Shown here: positions 1-8,230 of the stretch, in pieces | Numbering within the stretch: the first letter of the stretch is position 1 | Layout: the number at the start of each line of letters is the position of its first letter | Position numbers and translations under genes: made by a program | NCBI GenBank assembly: GCA_035765415.1 | Contig: DASTXR010000083.1 | Location: 62,001 to 126,000 of the forward strand | Reading direction: 5' to 3' | DNA: 64,000 nucleotides | Source of the DNA: CADEED01 sp035765415 | Lineage (GTDB): Bacteria > Pseudomonadota > Gammaproteobacteria > Steroidobacterales > Steroidobacteraceae | The notes under the pieces: generated by a model | What the model saw: the letters and a program-made list of their open reading frames with translations, nothing else | Databases searched by the model: none | Told to the model about the DNA's origin: nothing

Positions 1-1
1 G

Positions 2-640
2 TGCCACACGCCGCGCAATTTCCTCATGGCGATGAAGCGCGATCGTTACCTCCAGGGCGCAGTGCTCGAGGGCGTCGAAGCACCCGACATCAGGCGCGAC
101 ACGCTCGCGCTGGTCGGCTTCGAGCCCGAAGGCCTCGCGCGATTCATGCGTCTCGGCGTGTCGCCACTGGGCTCGATGACCGGCCCGATGTTCGAAGTCG
201 TGCACTTCTCGACTCAATACCTGGACGACGCGGATCTCGCGGCCATGGCGACCTATCTACTCGGCGAGCCGCCGCCGCCCGTGAAGGCCGTCGTGCCCGT
301 CGAGGTCAGCCCGAAGATCGGCGAGTCGGGGCGGCGCACCTGGTTCGCGCTGTGCGCGGGGTGCCACGGCATCGGCGGTGAGGGTCTGCCGCAGGTGTCG
401 GTGCCGATGCGCACGAATTCGTCGTTGCGCATTCCGAGCCCGCGCGGATTCCTCACGTCGGTCATGCGCGGCATTGCCCAGCAGGATTTTCCCGGCCTCG
501 CGCGCATGCAGGCGATGCCCGGTTTCGCCGAGCATCTCGGCGATCAGGAAATCGCGGATCTTGCGACATGGGCGCGCGCGACCTGGGGCGGGCAGGGCAA
601 GGAGATCACCGCGGCCGAAGTCGCGGAGCTTCGCCGGTGA
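2..640 (+). CDS. Diheme c-type cytochrome, 5' end missing
   Basis: The reading frame is already open at base 2, where it reads CHTPRN. This is the tail of a CxxCH heme site whose first cysteine lies outside the window, so the ATG at 26 is not the true start. A second heme site (CAGCH) lies near residue 120, followed by a Met-rich stretch (RMQAMPGF) that could supply the axial ligand. CHTPRN plus a second CxxCH is typical of membrane-associated diheme cytochromes c that accept electrons from periplasmic dehydrogenases such as the alcohol dehydrogenase cytochrome subunit. The partner enzyme should lie upstream, outside the window. It converges with the next gene with 3 nt between stop codons. 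The cytochrome call is firm; the electron donor is unknown. Confidence 0.85.
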   Translation, partial: CHTPRNFLMAMKRDRYLQGAVLEGVEAPDIRRDTLALVGFEPEGLARFMRLGVSPLGSMTGPMFEVVHFSTQYLDDADLAAMATYLLGEPPPPVKAVVPVEVSPKIGESGRRTWFALCAGCHGIGGEGLPQVSVPMRTNSSLRIPSPRGFLTSVMRGIAQQDFPGLARMQAMPGFAEHLGDQEIADLATWARATWGGQGKEITAAEVAELRR

Positions 641-643
641 GCA

Positions 644-1120
644 TCAAAGCGTGGTCTTCGGCTGGCCGATGGGAAAATCGAACTGACCCTTGGTGACGAA
701 CCGCGTTGAGCCCATGCCGCTGCTCAGCTTGCCTTTCATTTCGTAGTCGATTTTCTCCAGGCCTTTGCCCGACATCACGCCCATGGCCTGGCGCGCCATG
801 CGAAACGCCGAGATGGTCACCGGCACCGCGATGACGGATTCACCGAAGCCCGGAACCGTGCCCGTCACGTTGGTCACGCCAGTGGCGAACGTCTTGCCCT
901 GCACGTCCATTTCGACCGCGACACCTTTGTAGTTCACCGCGGCGTCGTTCGGGTTCTGCACGCGCAGCTTGACGTTCAGGCGTAGCTCGAGCCCCTGGCC
1001 TTGCAGCGGCTCGATTCCGGCCACGGTGACCTGGAGGGGATCGCGAGGCTGGAGTGCGGCACAGCCGCAAAGCGCGAGCAGGGCGAAGGAGGCGATGACA
1101 CTACGCAGCAGACTGGCCAT
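644..1120 (-). CDS. LEA14/WHy-type lipoprotein
   Basis: A 158-residue protein with a short signal peptide ending in a lipobox (LALCGC, Cys about 19), so it is probably lipid-anchored in the envelope. The mature part contains the NPND motif and alternating hydrophobic strands (LELRLNVKLRVQNPND, then VAVEMDVQGK). These are characteristic of the LEA_2/WHy beta-sandwich found in small bacterial stress or desiccation-associated lipoproteins. It is transcribed alone, divergently from the pectate lyase gene across a 184-nt spacer. The fold is recognised by motif only; the specific role is not known. Confidence 0.7.
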   Translation of the reverse strand: MASLLRSVIASFALLALCGCAALQPRDPLQVTVAGIEPLQGQGLELRLNVKLRVQNPNDAAVNYKGVAVEMDVQGKTFATGVTNVTGTVPGFGESVIAVPVTISAFRMARQAMGVMSGKGLEKIDYEMKGKLSSGMGSTRFVTKGQFDFPIGQPKTTL

Positions 1121-1304
1121 GTCTGCATTCTCCGCCGTGCCTCCCGGCGCCGATATAAGGATTGCGCGCAGCTTCGCGACCCCGGGGGCCGCTCGCGGAA
1201 ATTTGTCGAGAAAACCAGCTATGACACCGGTTTCCTGCTAACCTCCGCGGCGCGACGGCAACCGCCTCGCAGCAAGGAATCGAGAGAAATCACAAGGAGC
1301 GAAC

Positions 1305-2261
1305 ATGGAATTTCGCAGTGTAGTTTTCGGCGTTCTCGCCGGGACATTTGCGCTGAGTGCATGGGCAGGAAATCGTCCGCCCGGCTACAGGACCATCTGC
1401 ACGGAAAACAAGACCTGCACGGTTGCGGGCCCCATCTGGGTCGCCTTCGGCCGCGCGGACAGGTTCTTTTCCAGGCAGATGAGCGGCACGTTCGTGTGCA
1501 ACCAGATCACATTCGGTGGACGCGTCGCCGGAGGTACGAACGAGTGTTCGGTGCCGATCAATGGCACCACACCGCCACCGCCGCCGCCACCGCCACCGCC
1601 ACCACCGCCGCCGCCGCCGCCACCGCCAGACGGTGGTGAGATCACCGGGTCGACGTGCGTGTCGACGGGCGAAGTCACTGTCTCCCAGACGATCGTCGTT
1701 TCATCCGGTGTGTACGACGGCGGATGCCGCACGTACAACCCGACACTGGCGCTCGGCGATGGCAGCCAGACGGAAGGGCAGCAACCGGTCTTCCGGGTCG
1801 AGAACGGGGCGACGTTGCGTAACGTCATCATCGGGTTGAACGGAGCCGATGGCATCCACTTCTACCGCGGCGGCCACGTCAACAACGTGCGCTGGCTGAA
1901 CGTGGGCGAAGACGCGTTCACCGTGAAGGAAGGGACGGTGAGCCAGCCGGTGACTCTCACCAACATCACCGGAGTCAACTCGCAGGACAAGTTCGGGCAG
2001 ATCAACGCGGCGACCACGATGACGATCCGCAACTGCATCATCGACGATGCCGGCAAGGCCATCCGCCAGAACGGCGGCACGGGCTTCACGGCGCACGTCA
2101 CGATGGAGCTCTGCCAGTTGAGCAACATCCGCGACCAGGCGTTCCGCAGCGACAGTTCGAGCAGCACCATGCAGTTCAGGAACAGCCGGATCACCCGCAC
2201 CGAAGAACTTTGCGCGGGTAGTTGGGCCTCGTGCACCGTTACCGGTGTCGTGACGTTCTGA
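1305..2261 (+). CDS. Secreted pectate lyase, PL3-like, with polyproline linker
   Basis: A 318-residue exported protein. A signal peptide (residues 1-21, ending SAWA) is followed by a small Cys-containing N-terminal domain (about 22-87). Next is an uninterrupted run of about 20 prolines, then a C-terminal domain (about 115-318). That domain carries the PL3 signature order ENGATLRNVIIG...GADGIHFY...NVRWLNVGEDAFTVK...IDDAGKAIRQNGG. Family 3 pectate lyases cleave de-esterified polygalacturonate by Ca2+-dependent beta-elimination and fold as a right-handed beta-helix. The start is supported by AAGGAG 6 nt before the ATG. The gene is monocistronic and ends in a hairpin shared with the convergent kinase gene. 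The proline tract is encoded by near-pure CCR repeats, so its length may vary between strains. Confidence 0.85.
   Translation: MEFRSVVFGVLAGTFALSAWAGNRPPGYRTICTENKTCTVAGPIWVAFGRADRFFSRQMSGTFVCNQITFGGRVAGGTNECSVPINGTTPPPPPPPPPPPPPPPPPPPDGGEITGSTCVSTGEVTVSQTIVVSSGVYDGGCRTYNPTLALGDGSQTEGQQPVFRVENGATLRNVIIGLNGADGIHFYRGGHVNNVRWLNVGEDAFTVKEGTVSQPVTLTNITGVNSQDKFGQINAATTMTIRNCIIDDAGKAIRQNGGTGFTAHVTMELCQLSNIRDQAFRSDSSSSTMQFRNSRITRTEELCAGSWASCTVTGVVTF
1571..1629 (+). repeat. Polyproline-encoding CCN triplet repeat
   Basis: An almost pure run of CCA, CCG and CCC codons inside the pectate lyase gene. It encodes the proline linker between the N-terminal Cys-rich module and the lyase domain. Changes by whole codons would only alter linker length. 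Confidence 0.9.
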
Positions 2262-2277
2262 GCGTTTGACGAGCATC

Positions 2278-2305
2278 GGGGCCGGAGGCGCAGGCTTCCG
2301 GCCCC
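2278..2305. terminator. Hairpin between convergent pectate lyase and kinase genes
   Basis: A perfect 9-bp GC-rich stem (2278-2286 with 2297-2305, GGGGCCGGA/TCCGGCCCC) and a 10-nt loop, in the gap between two convergent stop codons. No T-tract follows on either strand, so it may act as a bidirectional 3'-end stabiliser or an atypical terminator. Confidence 0.55.
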
Positions 2306-2318
2306 CGCCCGGTCCCGA

Positions 2319-5300
2319 TCACGGCGCTGCCGCGAGAGTCGCGCCGCCCGGTGCGCGCAGCCGCGCGAATTGTGGTCCTACCCGGCCCTGGGTGCGGTGG
2401 GCGGCCTCCGCCAGCGCCACCAGGCGGCTGGCGCCGGAAGCGTCGCCTGAAGCCTGCAGTGCGTCCGCGAGATGCAGCCGCGCTTCGGCCAGCCACAGGC
2501 TTTGCGGCGCATCCATGGACTCGCGCATGCGCAGCGCACGGCCGAGCTCGGGGCGCGCCGCGGCAACGTCACCGCTGCGCAGCAGCGCCACGCCTAACAA
2601 CATGCGGGCGGCGGCTTCCTGGTCGATGAGCTCGGCACGGCCCTTCGATGCTTCGACGGCGTCGATGAGCCGGATCGCCAGCGCGCGCGCCTTGGGCAGG
2701 TCGCCCTCGGCGAGCGCCACGCGCACCAATCCTTCGTGACCGGCGGCGCGGTTGGTGGTCATGGCGTCGGGCGCCTCGGCGTATTCGGTGCACAAACGTT
2801 CGAACAGACTGCGCGCCTCGTCGAGTCGGCCACGCGCCAGCTCGAATTCCCCGGTGCGGGCCAGCACGGTGGTGTGCATCCAGGAACCCTTGCCGAATAT
2901 CTCGATCACCTTCGGCTCGAGGTCCTTCAGTTGCAAGGCGGCTTCGGCAAAACGGCCCTGCTGGGTTTGCAGGCGGGCGAGGTTCAGCCGCGCGCGCGGC
3001 ATCATCACGGACTTGTCGACCGCCTCCCAGTTGGCGTAGCTGCGGAGCATGTGCGGTTCTGCTTCCGCGAGCTCGCCGCGCAGGTAGAGATTGGAAGCGA
3101 CATCGCTGCGCGCGTATGCGGTCATTTCGGGATCATCCGCGCCCTTGGTGCGCTCATGCGTCGCCAGCGCCTCGCCCAGAACTTTCCTGGCTTCGGCGCG
3201 GCGGCCCACCCACATGAGCATCGTCCCGAGTTCGCGCCGGCCGTCCGCCGCAGCCGGATGATCCACGCCGCCGGCGCGGTCGAGCATCGTGATCGAGCGG
3301 CGCATGAAGATTTCCGCCTCCTCGTAGCGATGCAGCCATACGAGCGCGCTGCCGACCGCCGCCAGCACGGAGCCATGCAGGACGCCGTCGACCTGGATCG
3401 TGCCGTTCTCGATCAGCTTCAGCGCCTGCTCGCAATATTCGAGCTCGAGCGTGTTGTTGCTGTCGAGATTGGCGGCGCGCGAACGGCCGAGCAGCATGTC
3501 GATGCGCCAGCGGCTGCGCGGGTGGTTGCGCTCGATGATGGCGAGCGCGGCATCGTAGTGGCGGCGCATGGCGCCGCTCTCCTGGGTGTCGGTGCGCCAG
3601 GCGATCTGGCCGAGCGAACCGTAGGCGCGCCCATGTTCGAGCGAGGTCCTGTCGTCCAGCGCGGCAAACAGGCGCAAGGATTCACGCGCGGACTTTTCGG
3701 CCGCCGGATAGGCGCCCGACTGCACCTGGCTCCAGGCCAGGTCGCTCAGGGTTCGCGCCACCGCCAGGCTGTGCGGGCCGTGCGTGACCCGCTCGCCGGC
3801 GAGTTTCTCCTCGAGCAGCCCGATGGCATCGGGCTGCATGTCGAGCGAGGTGTAGAGGCGCGACATCACGCCTAACAACTCGTGCCGCACTTCGGGAGCA
3901 TCGCGCAGGCCGGTGCGGATCTCGCGTGCCGACTGCGCCAGCAGCTCTTCGGCGGTGGTCTTGCGGGCGCGCGCGCCATCCGGGTGAGCCACGCTGTTGC
4001 GCTCGAATACCCCGACCAGGAAGTCGCGGATGGCATTGGCCTTGCGCGCCTCGACGCGCGCCACGTCGGCCTGCCAGAGCGCCACGCCCGCGCCCATCAC
4101 CGTGGCGACCAGCGCCATGGCGCCGATCGCCACGGGAAGTCGATTGCGACGCAGGAACTTCGCCGCGCGGTAACGCAATCCGGCGGCGCGCGCCTGGACG
4201 GGACGGTGACGCAGGTGCCGTATCACGTCGCTGGACAGGGCAGGCACGCCGGCGTAGCGATCTGCGGGGCGCTTTTCGAGCGCGCGCGCCACGATGTTGT
4301 CGAGATCGCCGGCAAGATCGCGGCGCAGCCGCTTGGGCGTGGAACCCCGCAGCGCGGCGACGTTTTCGTCGAGTGCACCGCGCAGCGCGCGACTCGGCCG
4401 CGGCGCGTCCTCGTGCAGCACCGCGTGTTCCAGCGCGGCCGCGCTGGCGTGCGTCATGTGCGGGCGCTGGCCGGTGAGCAGCACGTAGAGGATCACGCCG
4501 AGTGAGTACACATCGGTTGCGGTGGTGATGGTCTCGCCGCGCAATTGCTCGGGCGCCGCGAATTCGGGCGTGTACACGCGTCCCGTGAGCCGCGTGAGAT
4601 CCCGCGCGGCCGCCGACTCCGCCTCCAGCAGCGTCGCGACGCCGAAATCGAGCAGCTTCACCTCGCCCGAATCGGTGACCAGGATGTTGGAGGGCTTGAG
4701 ATCGCGGTGCACGATCAGGTGCGAGTGCGCGTGCTCCACGGCGGCGCAGGTGGCCAGGAAGAGGCCGAGGCGCTGCGGTATGTCGAGGCGCCGCTCGTCG
4801 CAGTACTGATCCAGCGCAATGCCCCGCACGTATTCGAGCACCAGGTACATGAGTCCGCCATCGCTCACGCCCGCATCGAGCAGGCGTGCGATGTTTGGAT
4901 GCGAGATGCGGCCGAGCAATTGCGCTTCGCGCAGGAACCGTTCCCGCAAAGCGCTGCGCGCGAACCACGGGTGTAGCGTCTTGATCGCGACCTCGCCGTC
5001 ATAGAGTCCGTCGCTGCGCCGGGCCAGCCACACCTCGCCCATGCCACCCTCGCCGATCTGCCCGACGATGCGCCAGGGGCCTAACATCGCGCCTTCGGTG
5101 AGCGGCGAGGTGGTTTCGACCGGCGAGGGCGGCTCCAGGAATCCCGCGCGTTGCGCCTCGGCCTGCGCGCGAAGCAGGTTGCTCACCAGCGAGTGGAGCT
5201 GCGGCTGCGTGCGCTTCAGCGCCGCGAGCGCGGCGTCGCGTTCCGCGTCCGTGCGTTGCAGGAGGTCGTCCACCTGCCCAAGCGCCTCGCGCCACTGAGT

Positions 5301-5327
5301 CGTGGCCGGGGAAACGGCGTCATTCAT
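2319..5327 (-). CDS. Membrane Ser/Thr protein kinase with C-terminal TPR array
   Basis: A 1002-residue Hanks-type kinase. Visible motifs are the glycine loop GEGGMGEV (92-99), the ATP lysine in VAIK (K116), HRDLKPSN (catalytic Asp about 209), DFG (about 227) and the APE-like region AAPEQ. One membrane segment lies at about 396-418. The remaining ~580 residues are TPR-like helical repeats, so the kinase is cytoplasmic and the TPR part periplasmic. An ECF-type acidic/helical leader occupies residues 1-80. The ATG overlaps the TGA of the upstream sigma factor (ATGA), implying translational coupling. Sigma-kinase-TPR pairs of this type are frequent in Xanthomonadales and Acidobacteria, where the kinase is thought to activate its cognate ECF sigma factor. 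The regulon is not evident from the sequence. Confidence 0.92.
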   Translation of the reverse strand: MNDAVSPATTQWREALGQVDDLLQRTDAERDAALAALKRTQPQLHSLVSNLLRAQAEAQRAGFLEPPSPVETTSPLTEGAMLGPWRIVGQIGEGGMGEVWLARRSDGLYDGEVAIKTLHPWFARSALRERFLREAQLLGRISHPNIARLLDAGVSDGGLMYLVLEYVRGIALDQYCDERRLDIPQRLGLFLATCAAVEHAHSHLIVHRDLKPSNILVTDSGEVKLLDFGVATLLEAESAAARDLTRLTGRVYTPEFAAPEQLRGETITTATDVYSLGVILYVLLTGQRPHMTHASAAALEHAVLHEDAPRPSRALRGALDENVAALRGSTPKRLRRDLAGDLDNIVARALEKRPADRYAGVPALSSDVIRHLRHRPVQARAAGLRYRAAKFLRRNRLPVAIGAMALVATVMGAGVALWQADVARVEARKANAIRDFLVGVFERNSVAHPDGARARKTTAEELLAQSAREIRTGLRDAPEVRHELLGVMSRLYTSLDMQPDAIGLLEEKLAGERVTHGPHSLAVARTLSDLAWSQVQSGAYPAAEKSARESLRLFAALDDRTSLEHGRAYGSLGQIAWRTDTQESGAMRRHYDAALAIIERNHPRSRWRIDMLLGRSRAANLDSNNTLELEYCEQALKLIENGTIQVDGVLHGSVLAAVGSALVWLHRYEEAEIFMRRSITMLDRAGGVDHPAAADGRRELGTMLMWVGRRAEARKVLGEALATHERTKGADDPEMTAYARSDVASNLYLRGELAEAEPHMLRSYANWEAVDKSVMMPRARLNLARLQTQQGRFAEAALQLKDLEPKVIEIFGKGSWMHTTVLARTGEFELARGRLDEARSLFERLCTEYAEAPDAMTTNRAAGHEGLVRVALAEGDLPKARALAIRLIDAVEASKGRAELIDQEAAARMLLGVALLRSGDVAAARPELGRALRMRESMDAPQSLWLAEARLHLADALQASGDASGASRLVALAEAAHRTQGRVGPQFARLRAPGGATLAAAP

Positions 5328-5893
5328 GGTGTGCTGGCGGTGGGAGGCGAAAGCGCATGCAGCAGGAAGGCGCGCGCCTTGTGCCAGTCGCGCTTGACCG
5401 TCGCGGCGGAGATCTCCAGGAAATCGGCGATCTCCTCGATTTCCATGCCGCCGAAGTAGCGCATCTCGACGACGCGATGCGCACGTTCGTCGATACGCTC
5501 CAGGGACTTGAGCGCATCGTCCAGCGATTCGAGTTGCGGGTCCGTGAACACCTGGTTTTCGACCGCGGTGTTCAGCGTGATGTGCTGCTGACCCCCACCG
5601 CGCCGCTCGGCGCCGCGGGCGCGAAGGTAATCGATGATGACGCTGCGCATGGCGCGTGAGGCGTACGCAAGGAAAGCCCGGCGATCCCGGCCGGGAAGAT
5701 CGGCCTGCTGGCCGACCCGCAGGTAGACCTCGCGAATCAGCGCTGGTCCATCGATGAGCGTCATCGGCGCGTTGCGGGAGAGATGTGTGCGCGCCAGGCG
5801 GTCGAGCTCACCATACAGGTGCGAAAAAAGCTCGTGCTGTGCCTGCGCATCGCCGCGGCGTACCTGGTCGAGGAGCTGAGTGACCGAGCCCAT
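5324..5893 (-). CDS. ECF RNA polymerase sigma factor (TIGR02999-like)
   Basis: A 189-residue sigma-70 family protein. Region 2 spans the segment from VTQLLDQVRRGD to RAFLAYASRAMRSVIIDYLR. Region 4 contains RVVEMRYFGGMEIEEIADFLEIS followed by ATVKRDWHKARAFL, a helix-turn-helix. The layout and wording match the ECF subfamily usually encoded next to Ser/Thr kinases. The ATG at 5893 is chosen because the family begins just before the VTQLL motif; an upstream TTG at 5932 would add 13 atypical residues. The 3' end overlaps the kinase start by 4 nt. There is no anti-sigma factor nearby, consistent with control by phosphorylation through the coupled kinase, as proposed for related pairs. Confidence 0.9.
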   Translation of the reverse strand: MGSVTQLLDQVRRGDAQAQHELFSHLYGELDRLARTHLSRNAPMTLIDGPALIREVYLRVGQQADLPGRDRRAFLAYASRAMRSVIIDYLRARGAERRGGGQQHITLNTAVENQVFTDPQLESLDDALKSLERIDERAHRVVEMRYFGGMEIEEIADFLEISAATVKRDWHKARAFLLHALSPPTASTP

Positions 5894-6032
5894 TGCGGGA
5901 TGATAGGTAGAGGTACCCGGCCCAGGAACCAACCCGGAGGACGCCGCAGCGCAAGATGTGATTTAAGCCCGCAATGAGCCGTGGAGCGCACCGATAACGT
6001 CTTTGACAGCACCAGGTTCACCAGGTGCCATC

Positions 6033-8222
6033 ATGAAAAGGACAATCGGGTCGTCAGCACTGACACTAGCGGTGGTCATGTCCCTGCTGGGGCGCCACGA
6101 TGCGCCGATGGCAGCGAGTCGGGACGGTACGCAGGCGGCGCCCGCATCCGTGCCGGCGTGGCTGGATACGAGGCGGCGCGATGCCGCTCGCACCGCGGCC
6201 GCGCGGAATCCCGCGGGATTCCCGTTGCGGGACCACACGAACCAGATCGCCGCGCAGCTCGGCTTCGGTGCCGACGATCGCTTCGAGCTGATCCGCGCCC
6301 ATGAGGACGAGAGCGGCATGACACATGCGCTGCTCCAGCAAACACGACAGGGTGTGCCGGTCTACGGCGGTCGCCTGATCGCGCACCGCGACTCCCGGGG
6401 TGAATACGGGCCATTCAGCGACGCCGGTATCCGCAATATCAGGGCTTCCAGCCGGCCCACGGTGCCGTCGGCGTCGGCGATCTCGATAGTCGAAGGCCAC
6501 GAGAGTCACGTCCATCCGTTCGTCGCGACCCCGACGGCCAGTCTCTTCTTCTACCCTGAATTCAAACGCACGCTGGCGTCGGGTGCGCCGCTGCCGCCGA
6601 CACGCTACAACCCCACCGCACCGCACTCGATGGTGGAGTCCATCAACAGCGATGACGTGGTGAGGACACTCGCAGCGACCCACCTTGCGTGGCACATCGT
6701 CGGCGTCGAGCACGACGCCACGACCAACAGCTATCGCCCGGCGTTCTGGTGGGTGGACGCGCACGACGGCGCAATTCTCTCCACGGGCAGCCTGAGCCAT
6801 ACCGCCGTCGGCAGCGGCAATGGCGCCATCCACATGGGCGCAACGTTCGAAACGCGCGATGACGGTTCCTGCTTCGTGATGGACGATGAGATCCGTCAGT
6901 TTCGCACCGAAACCGAGGACTTTTCGGCTGGCGATCCGGTCAACTGCGACAGCAACAACATCTGGGGCAATGGCCTGGCTTTCGTGGGTGACGCCAACTC
7001 ACCCAGCACCGCCAACTGGCAGAGCGCGATGGTCGACGGACACTTCGCCGCGACCGTCTACTGGGACATGATGGACAACATCTTCGGTTTCCAGGGTCCC
7101 GATGATGACTACTACTCGGTGAATCTGTTCATGCACTCCGACACCGGGTGGAGCAACGCCGCCTATTACCCCCTGTCGGGCAACGTGGCGTTCGGCGATG
7201 GGACCAACGGCGTCAAGTACACGCGTACCGATGTCATCGGGCATGAGCTCGGTCACGCGTGGAACGACCACAACAGCCATTTCGGCTTTGCGAGCGCACT
7301 CAACGAATCCCTCGCCGACATCCTCGGCGAGTTGACCGAAACCTACCTGCAGGCCGGGTTCGGCATCAATCCCGGTGTACTCGGAAACTACAGTGACAAT
7401 CCGTCCAACTGGGTACAGACCGTCGACCGCGATCTTGCGAACCCCAATGCGTCGGGGCATCCGGCCTACTGGTACGCGAACATCGACAGTCTCGACGAGC
7501 ACGATGCTTCGTTGCCGGCGAGCCGCGCGTTCACTTTTCTGGCGAACGGTTCTTCGCCCTGGGTCGACGCACCGAACTACTCGCGAAAGCTCAACTGGGG
7601 AATGAAAGGCCTGGGCCTCCCGCTTGCGGCCGAGATATTGATCGATACGCACCACGAGCACCTGGTGTCCGGCGAGTACCACAACCTCAGGGACTGGATG
7701 ATCGTGGAGGCGTTCTCCCACAGTGTTCCGGCAGCCGAGGCGGCCTGGAATGCGTATGCGGGGATCAACGTGGGTCCGGTGGCGCCCAATTATCCGGCCA
7801 ACCCGATGGCACAGACTGAATCGCACTGGCCGGAATCCACTCTCGCCCAACCACAGTACGTCGGCGATGGGTGGATGCCTGCGACCGTGCCAATCCCGAA
7901 TTCGCCGCGCAAGATCAGGGTCACGGGCACGGGGAACGACATCGACTACTACAGCGTGCGCCTGAACGGCAACAGGATCGCCGTGCTCGTCACGCCGATC
8001 TACACCACGGCCGCAGACTTCAAGCCGTACGCCGTGGCCATCCTGAACGGCAACATCCCGGCCGTCGTTCTCGCGGTGGGCACGGAGAACCTGGAGCCCC
8101 AGACGATCGCGGTGAATTTTGCGACGGTGGCGGCACGCCCGCTGAAAGTCGTGGTGCTTTCGGGCTCGGCCACGTCGAACTCCGAGTATCAGCTCGACAT
8201 CGATCTCGGCACAGTGCCGTAA
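6033..8222 (+). CDS. Secreted M4 (thermolysin-like) metalloprotease
   Basis: A 729-residue secreted zinc endopeptidase precursor. It has an N-terminal signal, then an FTP-type propeptide (about 65-250, with the VPVYGGRLIAHRD signature), then a catalytic region. The zinc site is HELGH (404-408) with the third ligand Glu in ALNESLADI (E425), as in family M4/fungalysin-like enzymes. The C-terminal ~150 residues (about 590-729) resemble a PPC-type beta-sandwich often removed during maturation. The ATG at 6033 is preferred over an upstream in-frame TTG at 6003 because it directly precedes the signal peptide. A tandem CCAGGT repeat lies just before the start. The gene stands alone and converges with the histidine kinase gene. 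The likely role is extracellular protein degradation. Confidence 0.88.
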   Translation: MKRTIGSSALTLAVVMSLLGRHDAPMAASRDGTQAAPASVPAWLDTRRRDAARTAAARNPAGFPLRDHTNQIAAQLGFGADDRFELIRAHEDESGMTHALLQQTRQGVPVYGGRLIAHRDSRGEYGPFSDAGIRNIRASSRPTVPSASAISIVEGHESHVHPFVATPTASLFFYPEFKRTLASGAPLPPTRYNPTAPHSMVESINSDDVVRTLAATHLAWHIVGVEHDATTNSYRPAFWWVDAHDGAILSTGSLSHTAVGSGNGAIHMGATFETRDDGSCFVMDDEIRQFRTETEDFSAGDPVNCDSNNIWGNGLAFVGDANSPSTANWQSAMVDGHFAATVYWDMMDNIFGFQGPDDDYYSVNLFMHSDTGWSNAAYYPLSGNVAFGDGTNGVKYTRTDVIGHELGHAWNDHNSHFGFASALNESLADILGELTETYLQAGFGINPGVLGNYSDNPSNWVQTVDRDLANPNASGHPAYWYANIDSLDEHDASLPASRAFTFLANGSSPWVDAPNYSRKLNWGMKGLGLPLAAEILIDTHHEHLVSGEYHNLRDWMIVEAFSHSVPAAEAAWNAYAGINVGPVAPNYPANPMAQTESHWPESTLAQPQYVGDGWMPATVPIPNSPRKIRVTGTGNDIDYYSVRLNGNRIAVLVTPIYTTAADFKPYAVAILNGNIPAVVLAVGTENLEPQTIAVNFATVAARPLKVVVLSGSATSNSEYQLDIDLGTVP

Positions 8223-8230
8223 CCGCGTGA

